NCBI GenBank assembly: GCA_944989445.1
Contig: CALYLW010000436.1
Coordinates: 607,911-671,910 of the forward strand
Length of the DNA stretch: 64,000 nt
DNA from: Ampullaceana balthica
Lineage: Eukaryota; Mollusca; Gastropoda; Lymnaeidae
Reading direction: 5' to 3'
Under the pieces are notes generated by a model, which made no database searches, had not been told where the DNA came from, and saw nothing but the letters and a program-made list of their open reading frames with translations. Shown here in pieces: positions 44,250 through 56,123 of the stretch; within the stretch, counting starts at the first letter, position 1, and every line of letters begins with the position of its first letter. The translations under genes were made by a program, and so were the position numbers.

Positions 44250-46440
44250 ACCAAAAGTCTTCAATACAAGATGCTGCAGCTGAAGCCAGTTTGGAGATAT
44301 ATCATAAGATCGTAAAGCGGAACAAGCCTTTTTCTGTCCGTGAATTTATCAATACATGCTTGACATGCAGCAAGCGTTATGTGCCCAGAACAGAAAACAC
44401 AATTTGACGCCATTTCTTTATCAATGGAACTTTAGTCAGACATTTTGAAAAAAATGTGACAATTTGATGCACCAACTTCGAGATGCAAGCAAGACTTTTT
44501 TTTGGTACTCTCGCATTGGATTTAAGTACCAATGTATAGGAACATCACAGTTGTTGGTATTTATATGGGGAATACATCCTCGTTTCAAGCTTAACGACGA
44601 ATTACTTTGTGTTGAGTCACTCAAAGATACAACTACAGGCCAGGATTTATTCAATACTGTAGAGAACTGTGTTGAAATAACTGGGTTGGTGTGGAACAAG
44701 ATGGCCAGTGTAATAACCAATGGAGCGTGAACTTTATCTGGAAAAAGTAGTATGAACAATAAAATTAAAGAATATCAGCCTGACCACACACCAGAAGCGT
44801 CATTAGGGTTGGTGTCACCCGGAGCGGTAACTCATGGTGTCACCCCCTCACGAATTAACACATAGAACTCCTCCGAGTCTTACAGTGCTAAATAACGGGA
44901 ATATACATAATTTTACATTTTGGTGTCACCTCTTGTGATAGTGTCAACGGTGCGGTCCGCACCCCCCTCGCATTCCCTCAGTGACACCACTGTAAAGCTG
45001 ACACATTTTGTAATTTGTTACTTTAAATTTTTGTTTTAGTGTAACTTATTAATTAATTTCGAGACGGTGACCCGTAAAATGTCACACAAAAAAAAGAGCT
45101 CAGATGAAGATTGGAGGCAATTCTTCTAATAGATGCTAATGTTTCATGATAGACTACCAACGAGTTATAGAGCTCTTATGTTTGCACCTATTTGTCGTCA
45201 CTCTTTCATCGTGCCCTCTTTGTTTGGCAATGTGACAAACTTTAAAAAGCACAATGTTCCCAACATATGTCAGACAAGCTTGAACTAAAAAAGTTTGTTT
45301 ATTAATTAATTGGAAGATATTTTTAAGGTTAAGTCTTGTCTGTCAAACTTTAAGAACATTTATTAATAAAAAAAAATTCGTCTATCTTTTGAACTTGACC
45401 AAAATTTAAGTGTAAATTGGCTTACTTTTGTTGGGACTTTTGACTATTGCATGTTAACTGATATTATTTTATTAATATGTTTTCGAGTTTAACGTATTTC
45501 ATTGCATTTCGTATTTTTTTCCTAGGTGAAAAACATTAGTCATCTCCTTTTTGAAATTAAATTGTGTACAGAAAAATTTTAGATTTTGGTGTCACCCCCC
45601 TGATGGTGTCACCCGGGGCGGCCCGCACTCACCGCACCCCCTAGTGACGCCACTGCCACACACTCTTACCTCTCCACTGTGGCAACCATCAGGAAATTCT
45701 GTGTAAGGCTGTGTTGAATTTCAAGCAGTTGTTAGTATGATAAACTGTGGAAAAGCCAGGGAACTTAATCAGAGTCAGAGGTGTTAAAAACACTGTTTGA
45801 AGATTTGAATATTATATTATCTACCACGGCAGTGTCCGCTGGCTGAGCCTGGGCAAGGTATTGAGGCGAGTATGAGATCTCAAGACAGAAATAGTTATGT
45901 TGCTGGAGATCAAGGGTTTGTTTATGATTTTGTAAAACTTCATGACAATGGCTTGTTTGCACATGAAATTTATGTGCATGTTAAATCATTTCAGAGAAAA
46001 CTCTCCCTGCTCTCCAGGAAAAGCAGGTGAAAACAGGTTTTGCCATTTCAAACATAACACCTGGAACCACTCTTCAATATCTTCAGTTCGCAATTTAGTG
46101 CAGCAGCTTATTAAGCCCCAGAGCATAAACTGTTAGAACTGCTTAACCTAAAAGTAGATTATGACCTGAAGGAGAAGTTCAAGTTAGTTTTTCTGCTTGA
46201 GTTTTTTCTTTTTTTGTTGTTGCTAGGTGCGGCGTTTCCACACTTAAAAAAATTTGCTGTCAAACTTTTGCAACTATTTGGGTCCACATACATATGTGAG
46301 CAAGCTTTTTCTTGTATGAAAAAAAAGTCTAAGAACAGATCGATGTTGACTAATGACTGACTGCAATTTGAATGCATTCACGCGTATAATAACCAGTAAC
46401 CTAGTTACACAGTTCAAGAATAGCTCAACACACACACAAA
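44250..46440 (+). pseudogene. hAT (ZBED/SCAND3-like) transposase pseudogene, split
   Basis: In order: a helical N-terminal part (LEIYHKIVKRNKPFSVREFI); the block MHQLRDASKTFFWYS to LFNTVENCVEITGLVWNK (44464-44730); after the nested element, LPLHCGNHQEILCKAVLN; VRWLSLGKVLRRV at about 45830; GENRFCHF at about 46030; and the C-terminal dimerisation end FGSTYICEQAFSCMKKKSK at about 46280. These follow the hAT order (RNase-H-like catalytic core, then hATC dimerisation). The first catalytic Asp block is changed (GFKYQ where 'LDESTD' is usual), and several frameshifts are present. Non-functional. Confidence 0.82.
44792..45655. mobile_element. Non-autonomous hAT nested in a transposase, exact 8-bp duplication
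   Basis: Left end CAGAAGCGTCATTAGGG, right end CCCTAGTGACGCCACTG. Flanked exactly by CCACACAC at 44784-44791 and 45656-45663. Removing it and one duplication restores the host reading order (the host's DHTLLP block spans the site). It carries repeated GGTGTCACCC motifs near both ends and no coding capacity. A short relative is at 48386-48574. Confidence 0.94.
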
Positions 46441-46557
46441 TTCGAAATCATATGAATGAGACGATGAACCTGGTTTGCTGCGACCAATTTAGAAATCCTC
46501 GGCTTTATTTTCGTCAGCAGTAATCTTAAGTAACCGCGCCCACTTTGAGAATCACGG

Positions 46558-47149
46558 CCTTATATACCGTGTCATTGTTTGTTATTGTTTTTTTTCCTTT
46601 TATTTTACATAACTTTTTTATGATATAATATGTCGTAAGAGTTTAAATATATATATTTTTTATTACATATGTAAGTACGTTCTTTATGTTATTTGTACTG
46701 GTGAAGGCATTAGCCGAACCGTTTACTGTCGTGTTAGTTTAATAATAAAGCTCAAATTTATTGTTTTCATTACATAGTTTTTCTGTGTATTTCTTATATA
46801 TTTCATTTAAAAGGTTTACCGCAGTCTTATTCTATATGATATATTACTCTTTAACTTTAAGTCATTACATTTGTATCGTTAAAGTGATTATTTCACACAA
46901 CTTACTTTGAGTTCGTTGAAGGGCTTGTTCAATATAAACGGAATTTTAATAGTTTTAAATCATTTTTTTTATAATATCTCGGCTTAGACTTAGAATACCC
47001 GAAATTTATAATTTATAATTTATATGCATGAATGAAATCGTTTTATTTTATTTAGGCTTTGACTTTCAGTATACATTTAGGCTACTTCTCACCATCCCGT
47101 GAACATGTACGAAAAATGTAGGACGTTCATTTAGGGATATGATCTTCAG
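46558..47149. other. AT-rich spacer
   Basis: Low-complexity AT-rich DNA; nothing recognised. Confidence 0.5.
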
Positions 47150-47670
47150 TTGACCACTGTTACCTGTATAGAGCCATTGTTCCTTGTATAAAATCATTGT
47201 TCCCTGTTTAAAACAGTTGTTCATTGTATAGCACCACTGTTCCCTGCATAGAACCACTGTTCTCTGAATATAATCATTGTTCCTCCTTGTGTATAACCAT
47301 TGTTTCCTGTATATATAGGATAACTTTTCACGGTATAGAATCTCTGTTCCCTGTATATAACTATTGTTCCCTGCATATAATAATTGTTCCCTGTATATAA
47401 CTACTGTTCCCTGTATATAATATTTTTTCCTAGTATAGAAATTTTGCTCCTGAATACGATCACTGTTCCCTGTATAGAACCATTGTTCCCTGTCTCCCTG
47501 TATAGAACCATTGTTCCTTGTCTCCTTGTATAGAACCATTGTTCCCTGTCTCCCTGTATAGAACCATTGTTCCCTGTCTCCCTGTATAGAACCATTGTTC
47601 CCTGTCTCCCTGTATAGAACCATTGTTCCCTGCATAGAACCATTGTTCCCTGTCTCCCTGTATAGAATCA
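47150..47670 (+). repeat. Compound 20/28-bp minisatellite
   Basis: The proximal part has diverged 20-bp units (GTATATAACTATTGTTCCCT). The distal part (about 47465-47665) has homogeneous 28-bp units, CCCTGTATAGAACCATTGTT with an extra CCCTGTCT. The 28-bp form looks like the 20-bp unit plus an 8-bp CCCTGTCT duplication. Minus-strand open frames here are repeat-derived. A separate two-copy 36-bp repeat (AATAATAGCCCTAAGTCATG) follows at about 47745-47822. Confidence 0.85.
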
Positions 47671-48070
47671 CACCTCTCTGTAGTAGATGTTTCAAATCAA
47701 TTTTCGGGATATTTCAAAGACATCCAAGAACTCTTTGGCTATTAGACTTTAATAATAATAGCCCTAAGTCATGGGAGGATGACTAGACTATAATAATAAT
47801 AGCCCTAAGTCATGGGAGGATGAAAATGTACGAAAAACATTGGGGGCTGGGGGTGAGGTTGCGGTGGGTGCGTCAATTTAAATTATTAAAAACATATTGA
47901 AATGCATATCTTATAAAGTGCATTAAACTGAGCAGATGGAAAGTTCGCGAATCGACCCGAATATTGTAAATACGTTGTTTGTTCGAGTTTATGTGCCACA
48001 AATGAAAAAAAAATTAAACGCGCTTTAAAATCATGGGTTTTCATTACGAGTAAAGACTTCAAGTGCAGTT

Positions 48071-48249
48071 GGGGCCGTCCATAAAGTATGTCACACCATT
48101 TTGGATAATTTTTAACTCTCTCCTTGTCACAAATCTCGGAACACAAGTACGTCTCACTTTCTAAAAAAATGTTTTTTATTAACAAAATAATTAAAATTTA
48201 ATATAAAACACCGTGACGTCACACATGGACGGACACCCCCTCCCCCCTG
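48071..48249. mobile_element. GGCCGTCC MITE, third copy, truncated by a hAT
   Basis: Starts GGGGCCGTCCATAAAGTATG and matches 22074-22260, but stops at CCCCCCTG where the next element begins. The right half is not found beyond 50599. Confidence 0.75.
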
Positions 48250-48385
48250 CAGGGCAGGATTAAGCCATCTTGGTGCCCGAGGCACAAACCCTCATGGGTG
48301 CCACCTTCTGCCCCGATCCCCCACTGACCGCTGGTATGTTCAATATTAAGCAAACCAACTAACAAACAAAACAGATGTTAACACA

Positions 48386-48574
48386 CAGGGGCGTCACAAG
48401 GGATAGCGGGAGGTGCGGACTGCACCTGGTGACACCAAATGGTAAAATTCTGTATGCCTCGTTATTTGGCATTGGAATACTCGGAGGAAGTCTATGGGGT
48501 AAGTTGTGAGTAATGTGAGGGAGTGACACCATGACCTACCGAACTGGATGACACCCACCCTAGTGACGCCACTG
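48386..48574. mobile_element. Short hAT MITE with exact TTAACACA duplication
   Basis: Starts CAGGGGCGTCACAAGGG and ends CCTAGTGACGCCACTG; flanked by TTAACACA at 48378-48385 and 48575-48582. Same family as 44792-45655. Confidence 0.94.
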
Positions 48575-48929
48575 TTAACACATATGTTTATACTAGTATA
48601 ACTCGAATAAAACCTACGATAAGTTATTTCTGTATTAAAATTAATATTCAATTAATTTTGTAATAATAATAATAATAGTCAAACATACTGTTACTTTTGT
48701 AATAGATGAGAAAGTCAGAGAAAGCAAACCTTTACATTTTAAAGTTCTTTATTCTAGGTTTACATCTGGCAAAGTACATCATCAAGGTTAATTTTGTACA
48801 AATGTCTGTCTCAATCATCAGCAAAAATAAGGAATCAAGCCTTTCTTATTTCATTATCGATCTACTTGGATTTTTTGTACGTTTTAACAGAGAAAAAGAT
48901 CGCTCAGTTAAAACGTTCGTAAACATTAA

Positions 48930-50050
48930 TGTTTGAAAATATGCACAACTCCATTTCTACATTGGAAAATAAAACTGGATGTTGTCTCTATTACTTTGTA
49001 TAATTCTGCATGACTCAACGTGTTGTTTTCAGATTTTGTTGCACGAAGCTTTTGGCGAATATATGAGTGTAACTTTTGTAGTTCAGTATATAAATTATTG
49101 TTCAGATCTTCAGGATAAGCATTTATTAGTCCTATATAACACTGAGATGTTTGTGGTACATCAACCAGACAAGAAAATCTGCTATATATATACCTATCCT
49201 CATCTACCAATCTCTGTCTCAAGTTTATCAACAATGGCGTAAAAAGCAAATATACGAAATTTGTCTCTGACTTTCAGAGATACATCAGGGGCATCACCAT
49301 AAATGACCGCTGTCTTTCATGCAAGCGATCTGCTAGTGAAGAATACAAATCAGCACACGTTTTCAAGTTCACGTGCTCATTTTGTAGAGCTTGACTGAAT
49401 CTGTGAAAATGTAACACTTCTTCACAAAAGACAAGCGTGAGAGCAAATTCTAATTCTTGTATCTTCTTTGCAATTTTTGTCTGTCCCCCTTCTGTGACAG
49501 GTCTTATTGTAAACAATCTAACGCTTCTATAATCTGAAGATGAGACTTTAGAATAGCTTTAGTTCCAACAGCATGTGCTTCCTATCTGGTATCGGAAAGA
49601 GAGTTTACCAGCGTTCAATCCACAAAGCATCCTTTCAGAATCTTCCATCTGTTGGTTGAAGCTGAGAAAAAAGTATCGATCAGTTGCACTGTATGGAAGA
49701 AGTTTACTGCCTCTAAACAAGAGCCAACGGCACTTCTGTCTACCAGATTTAGTGAATGGGTAGCACAGTGTATGTAGATAGAAAAATAATTTTCCTCTAG
49801 AATTTTGTTCTGCATATCCGTGTAATACCAAGACATATAAGCGTTATCCGGGACTGACCTCTGCATTTCGCAAAATCAATATTGGAAACTTCACGTAAGT
49901 ACTGCAACTCTTGCTTAGCCATACCTTCAACGGTGTGACTTTGCTGTTCCAAGAAAGTCAAAAAGGGCTCAATTGGCTCTCCATCTACCACATATCGAAG
50001 AACAACGCTCAACTGATCTATAAGTGAAATATCGGGTATTGACAAACTGA
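48930..50050 (-). pseudogene. hAT transposase pseudogene (DUF4371/ZMYM1-like)
   Basis: From 50045 downward the minus strand encodes SLIDQLSVVLRYVVDGEP, then FAKCRGQS, CATHSLNLVDRSAV, FFSASTNRW, then KIQELEFALTLVF, SQALQNEHVNLKTCADLY, and SCLVDVPQTSQCY with NAYPEDLNNNLYTEL. These blocks are in the order of the DUF4371 and dimerisation parts of ZMYM1-type hAT transposases. Stops and frameshifts separate them. A closely related + strand piece lies at 53766-53823 and 58063-58738. Confidence 0.82.
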
Positions 50051-50599
50051 AATAACCGGAAGCCTTTACTTAATCTATAATTACTTGATTGATTTTGGGG
50101 GACATACTTTTAATCAGTTCTTAACATATAGTTTGGGATACATAAGAAGGATTTCCTTTCCCAGTATTTCCTTATTTCTCAATGTGTGATGCTATAAATG
50201 GATCAAACTGACTGACCAACTCCAGCAACCCTAGAAAAATTCAATTTTGTAAAAATCCAAATTTTTCATTTGTCCCTTTAAAAGCGATTTCAGGGGTGCA
50301 TTAAGATTGCACGGGGCCCTGGCTGCAATTCCACATGGGGCCCTGACCAGCCACTTTATTTTACAATTTAATAAGTTTGGGGTCCCTTAATTTAGTCTGA
50401 AATCATTGGGGGCCCTTGGCTTTAGCACAATCAGCCTTCCATTTAATCCGCCTCTGTGCTTTAATATTACAATTGCGATTTTCTAACGTCATGTCGATTA
50501 TGGAAAATACACACAGTTTTCTTGAGGACTTGTGGTGCCCCCCAAAAGCTTGGTGCCCAAGGCACGTGCCTTGTTTGAATATAGGTTTATCCAGCCCTG

Positions 50600-52215
50600 A
50601 TGGGACTTGTAGAATGACTTCAAGCACTCTTGCTATTAAACTCTATTATCCCTTCTGAACTGCTGAAACATGGAGGTGCAGAAGTAACCAAATAACCGTA
50701 ACAAAACTCTTTCAGAAAGTATTGGAAAATAAGTTATGGCGCAAATAATTGACTCATGCGTGACCCGAGCTTTACAAAACTAATGCTTATAAAGATTTAT
50801 TACGTATGATCCACTATGGCGGATCAACGGGTTTTGTCATCAAACGCTTATATCATTTGAAATATTGCAAAGATAAAAATAAAGTTTGTGACATGGGAGA
50901 ACATGAAATTTAAAGTTATCTTTTAATTAAAGTATAGAGTAAACTTAACGTTAACATTAATCATATTTGAACTTTGTTACAGTTACTAAATATTTGTAAC
51001 TTCCAAACATCAACTAACAGGTAACAGGAACTCCGCAACCCCCGCCAAGTGGCTCAAACGCAAGATGGCTTGGAACCCCTGCCAGGAACACAGCCAACAG
51101 TACAAGGCGCCCAAAGTCAGACCTTAAAAAATGGGGGATAACCCCCTCTTACACGCACACATACACAAACATCATTATTTCATCAATCAAGAAAACCATC
51201 GAAGAAATCTATGAACAAAAGGGTTGTGACCCTATTATTATTAACCTCAACAAGGGCATCACTGAAAAAAGAAGGGGGGAAAAAAATCGAGCGGTTTAAA
51301 AAAGTAATGTAAGAACAAGTCTGTGATTCTGGTTGGAATTAAAAATAAAAATTATTGAAACCAAAAAAAATATAAGCAAAATAAAAAAATATTATTAAAA
51401 AAAAAGAAAAATAAGAGAAAAAATAATCCAAAATCTTTGAAAAATGGTTTGTAAACAAAAAAGACTACCTGGCAACTCAGTTATCGCCTCCACAACCGGT
51501 GGCTCCACCTATCGTCCCACTGTGCCAATCATAAATGTAATGTTAACCTCCGGGGAATTTATGAGATTTTGAGGAGCGCTGCACTAAAGGTAATAATGTG
51601 CCACGCTGTGACACGCTGTGACACGGCCCTGATATCTGTGATCATCATTACAGATTGTTCAACAACTCACATTAAAATGTATGAGCAAATCGTTTTCTCA
51701 ATTTTTATGCTAATTAAGCGCGTATTTTCTATTTGGTTTGTTTCATTCTTTATCATAAATTTTGTTTGATCACTGGAGATGAAAATTAAAGCGGGAAGAG
51801 ATGTGAAATTGTAAGATTAAAAATGATGCTCTCTAAATTGCAAGAAGCACTGCGTTAGAAAAAAAATTGTCACACACAAAAACGGACTCTTTGTCTACAG
51901 GGATCTTTTAAGGACGAAATAAAATAATCATTTGCATAGCATGGCAATTAGTTCAAATTATTTTATGTTTTTATCTCCAATGCTGCTGCAGTCGTGACTC
52001 TAGACAAAAATTATGTGTCCAGATGTTACAAGATCTTGCCAGATTGGACACCTCACTTAAAATTTTAAAAAATATTAAAACCATTAAAAAAAAAGATAAT
52101 AATGATAATAATACAATAGACTTATGTGGAAAGGGAGATATTTACTCATTCTAGGTAATGAAAAGGACTTTATTTGCCACAATGTTTCACGATGCATGAT
52201 ATAACTGGTTACAAC
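50600..52215. other. Mostly unique intergenic DNA
   Basis: No transposon recognised. A possible terminal exon is at 51021-51127. 51470-51680 is GC-richer with a short ACACGCTGTG tandem. The remainder is AT-rich. Confidence 0.45.
51021..51127 (+). CDS. Possible terminal coding exon, weak
   Basis: After CAACTAACAG (acceptor-like, with a poor pyrimidine tract) one frame reads NRNSATPAKWLKRKMAWN, then PCQEHSQQYKAPKVRP, and a TAA at 51125-51127. Composition looks protein-like and GC rises sharply against the flanks. No upstream exon can be matched and an alternative frame is also open for about 90 codons. Treat as a hint only. Confidence 0.2.
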
Positions 52216-52391
52216 CAATGTTCCCTCTAAGGTCCGTTGGTCCATGTGCAAAGTCATAAAATTCGTGTGCAAAGTTGCTCAGCATCCATATTTTGTGCAA
52301 TATTTTAGCAAATTTGCTGCGCGGTAATTCCAAACTGCTGCGTGGCGTATGTCAAATATCTGCCCACCCGCGCAGCCTAAAGGAAACATTG
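52216..52391. mobile_element. hAT-like MITE
   Basis: Starts CAATGTTCCCTCTAAG and ends CCTAAAGGAAACATTG; flanked by GGTTACAAC and GGTTAAAAC (8 of 9). Confidence 0.75.
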
Positions 52392-52987
52392 GGTTAAAAC
52401 ATAGCAGAAATAGAATAATAAACCCCATTTGTTACTTTTTTTAAAAAAAACTTGGTGTCGCTTTAGTGCTGAAAGTGGCCTGCATCACGCATTTATTTAG
52501 GCACGGGTCACCGGAAATGATACGATTTCAATCAAATTTGATTCAACCTTGAGAGAGACTCTATGAAAAATATTTTGTTTAAAAAGGCCGCCATCAAATG
52601 CTATTGCTTAAGATGAACACTTTATAAACTCTTTACTACGAGAAAATATCACCTCTCCCCCCCCCCTCTAAAAATGGATTTTATTCATTGAATTAGCCTC
52701 ACAGTGGCTTCGTCGCGATCATCATGAAAGCTATACCGTAAATCTACGCCTTAGCTTTATCATAACAGTGAATTAAAGTACCAGCGCTGGAGATAATTCA
52801 TGCTGAAATTCTGCTTGCGTGATCAAGATGGGGGATCATTTTACATAATTAGCCTCCGGGGGATTTTCACAACAAGTATCTGGGCGAAAACAACTGTTGC
52901 CACATCAGCGGCGGATGATGACCCGAGCGGAAGGGGTGGGCTACAGCATTCAGTCCCCACCTGCACTTTTTAATTATTTCAAACTAA
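52392..52987. other. Intergenic, nothing recognised
   Basis: Unique-looking sequence; no gene. 52790-52900 is GC-richer and may be conserved DNA (untested). Confidence 0.45.
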
Positions 52988-53186
52988 TAAAGCTTGGCTG
53001 ATTGTGTAAGAAGAAGCTTGGCTGATTGTGTAAGGAGAAGCTTGGATGATTATGTAAGGAGAAGCTTGGCTGATTGTGTAAGGAGAAGCTTGGCTGATTG
53101 TGTAAGGAGAAGCTTGGCTGATTGTGTATGGAGAAGCTTGGCTGATTGTGTATGGAGAAGCTTGGCTGATTGTGTAAGAAGAAGCA
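52988..53186 (+). repeat. 24-bp minisatellite
   Basis: Eight copies of AGCTTGGCTGATTGTGTAAG plus GAGA. Open on both strands (LADCVRRS and HNQPSFSL octapeptides), repeat-derived. Confidence 0.93.
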
Positions 53187-53585
53187 GTTGTGAAAATGAT
53201 TATAAATTGATAAACATCGTTTCATATTATATTTTCTACACTTGTGACTCTATATGTGACCACAAAAAAAAAGTGATCCACTACTGTCATTGAAGAGATT
53301 GTTATCATAAACTTAGAAGAAATCAAGAACTAGAAGCTGGGGCGTGTGATGGGAAGGGCAGCTATGGGGGAAACAATTCAGATGGGGCGGTAAATACCTT
53401 TATTCTGGGTGAAACCCAGCTACGCCACTACCTCGAAACGAAAGAAATGTTAAAATTTAAGATGCTAATTACGTTCTTTAATTTCACGCGGACATTAACG
53501 CAGACCGCATCCCTACAGTCGTCGGCTGATAATGTATGCAACGGTGTAACTGAACTGATGGATCTCTCCGAAACTGGACAGCACA

Positions 53586-53765
53586 CCCAATGTAAGCTAG
53601 ACACTTAAAGCAAATGTAAGCTGGACACTTGCACCCAATGTAAGCTAGAGACTTAAAGCCAATGTAAGCTTGACACTTGCACCCAATGTAAGCTAGACAC
53701 TAAAAGCCAATGTAAGCTGGACACTTAGACCCAATGTAAGCTAGACACTTAAAGCCAATGTAAAA
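53586..53765 (+). repeat. 24-bp minisatellite with alternating variants
   Basis: About seven copies of CCAATGTAAGCTAGACACTT plus AAAG or GCAC, largely alternating, giving a 48-bp period. Confidence 0.9.
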
Positions 53766-53823
53766 TTGCAAAGAAGATACAAGAATTAGAATTTGCTGTC
53801 AATCTTGTTTTTTGGGGGAGAAG
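53766..53823 (+). pseudogene. Left piece of an old DUF4371-type hAT, split by a 4.2-kb hAT
   Basis: The + strand encodes AKKIQELEFAVNLVF up to the insertion site and resumes at 58063. It matches the transposase at 49274-49516 (IAKKIQELEFALTLVF). Confidence 0.75.
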
Positions 53824-55164
53824 CAGTGGCGGATTTAGGTTTGTCTGCGTGGGGAGGGGGGGGCCAGGAGAATTTCAGGGGGCGCCGCAAATTTTTTAAA
53901 AATTCATTCACTTAGTGCAAATATTTCTAGGTGCTGAGATAAAATTCATTTGTCTAAATTGCTGGTTCTGCAGTGAAGATTAGAAATTTGATATGAGATT
54001 CACTCTTATTGTTATATTTTATGTTGAAAAAAACATTTCTGCTCACTTTAAATGTGAGATTTACTTTAATAAGTTTTCATCTTAAGAGACTGCTGCAGCT
54101 CTAATATGAAATCTAAGGTGTTTTGTTTCTGTTACATACATTTTCAGAGTTGCCCTGTGGCAACTTGCTAGACAAAAAGAAACATCTAGTCTTTTAAGTA
54201 GACATGGTCAATCAATTGAATTTATGAAACTGGTAGCTAATTTGGGAGCTGTTATTTGTGACGAAATCTAAATTTCTCATAATTCTTTGTGTTCACTTTC
54301 AATGGCTGATTATCCTAGCAGACTTTAACATAGAAAACTCAGCATAATAAGTTTATAGTCTTTGGGCTAAATAAAACATCTAAAACGTTTTGATAATGAG
54401 GTAGAATTTGATTAATTTTTTTATAGGCCTCCAATAGTTTGTTGTACTATATGCAAGATGACTTATCAGCTTGTTCAGCTTGCCATAAATAGCAGTGACA
54501 GTAACTCAAACAAATAACTGTGTTAAATAATAAATGCTGCGTTGATAATTCAAAGTACATTATTTAATATTCTTTTTGTTTAAATCCAACCATTGCAATG
54601 AATCTCTTCAATAAACAAACAATTGCTTTATATTCAGGAGAGTAATAGGTCACAAATGCAAACAAAATATGCTGTATTTTAAAAAAATGTTAATAATTAA
54701 TAAAAGGCCTAAATAATTAAATAAATCCTTTATCATATACATAATATATGCATATATCATATGTAGGATAAAAAGATGACAGTAAATTATGAAATTAGTT
54801 CCAAAGAGAACAACTTATTTTTACTAATACAATTTTAAGAGCTACTGTTTTTTGTTCTTGTAATAGTTTTCTATCTGAAAGAATGAAATGAGAATTTCAG
54901 CTGGCAAAATAGTTCAGTTTAAGACCAGGTAATCTGATGCTAAAAATAATGAAAAACACAGAGACCTTGGTTGAGCGGATTGGTCAGGATTAGTAACACA
55001 CACATACACAAAGAGTGGCAATAATATTATACTTATAAATGAACTAAAGAATTTACTTCAGAATTTAAAGAAATAATTTATCACTGGAAGTTTGAGCATC
55101 AGACTTTGGGAAAATCATTGAACTTTACACAAACAATGATTTTAAGTTCCTTAAATAAACATTT

Positions 55165-55272
55165 AAAACTCTAATAAGAATTCAGAACTAAACACAAACC
55201 ATGGAGAAGCATAGGACGCAATATTCTTCTGTATAGAAGGAGCGTCTGTAACAGATAAGATAAGATAAGATA
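55165..55272 (+). repeat. GATAA-tailed repeat end, second copy
   Basis: Nearly identical to 5455-5565 (GAATTCAGAACTAAACAC, TCTGTATAGAAGGAGCGTCT, AACAGATAAGATAAGATA). Confidence 0.65.
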
Positions 55273-56123
55273 GAACCCTGAACACTATATAAATTGCTTT
55301 CTACGTGATTTCATTGAAGCAAAACGATTTATCGTTGATTCAAAGTCAACGTTCTCTGCTAGATCACGTTCTATTGAGATTGATGCCAATCCAGACAGAC
55401 GTTCGTTTGTCATTGTTGAGCGCAAATAATTTTTGATGATTTTCAATCTACTGAAACTTCTTTCAGCAGTAGCATGCAGGAAGATTCAAGTATGGTAAAT
55501 TTTATAGAGTATTGACAAATTAGGGAGACCTGATGCCATTTGTTTTTAAGTCATGTGCCGCTGTATGTTTTACAGTTATAGTTCACTTAGTATTTTCTAC
55601 GATTGCTTCTTCAAGGTTAATGTCGTGTTAGTAAATTTTGCATAAACTTTGAAAAGAATCTTTATTTTCTTCCGACATTTGTGGTGGATCAATACAATAG
55701 AAATAAGTAACTCTGCTTCAAAAGTCATTAAATCGATTATCTATTTGTGTTACAAGTGCATCCATTTCAGTGAAGTACGTTTCAGATTTCAAGCGTGCAG
55801 TTGGATCATCAGCAATTTTATCTCTGCTAAGTTCGCTTGCCATACTTTTCTTTAAATTCTGTTTTAACATCTAGTTTGGAACAATTTTCGTTAATAAATG
55901 ATGTGACATCTACATTCAGAATTTCAGAAGCTTCATCGCTTCTCATTTCAACAAACTTATTTCTTCCAACATCTTGCAAAGGCGTTGCAAGTAGTTTGAT
56001 AGCACGAAGATAACTTTTGTACAAATAGCATCAGAAAAACAAACTAATTTTTTGTTAGTAAAACAGATAGTCCCATAGCTTCTGCTCTGACACTTCATTT
56101 ATATTCTGTTGATTCCCTTAAAT

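Larger units (their letters stand above)
43980..46557 (+). mobile_element. hAT transposon with degraded transposase and a nested hAT
   Basis: Left end CAGTGGTTCTCAAACTTTTT; right end CCACTTTGAGAATCACGG, its imperfect complement. Flanks CCTTAAAT (43972-43979) and CCTTATAT (46558-46565) agree at 7 of 8 positions, an aged 8-bp duplication. A second hAT-like end (CAGGGATAGTCAAACTACG) lies at about 44070. The transposase runs on the + strand from about 44250 to 46440, split by the element at 44792-45655. Confidence 0.88.
48250..50599 (-). mobile_element. hAT transposon with DUF4371-type transposase remnant
   Basis: Ends CAGGGCAGGATTAAGCC and the partial complement GGTTTATCCAGCCCTG, with GGTGCCC..GGCAC subterminal motifs at both sides. 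No matching flanking duplication, so one boundary may have been rearranged. A CAGGGGTGCATTAA end at 50291 suggests that the right 300 bp could also be a separate solo MITE (50291-50599). It contains the transposase remnant and the short hAT at 48386-48574. Confidence 0.65.
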
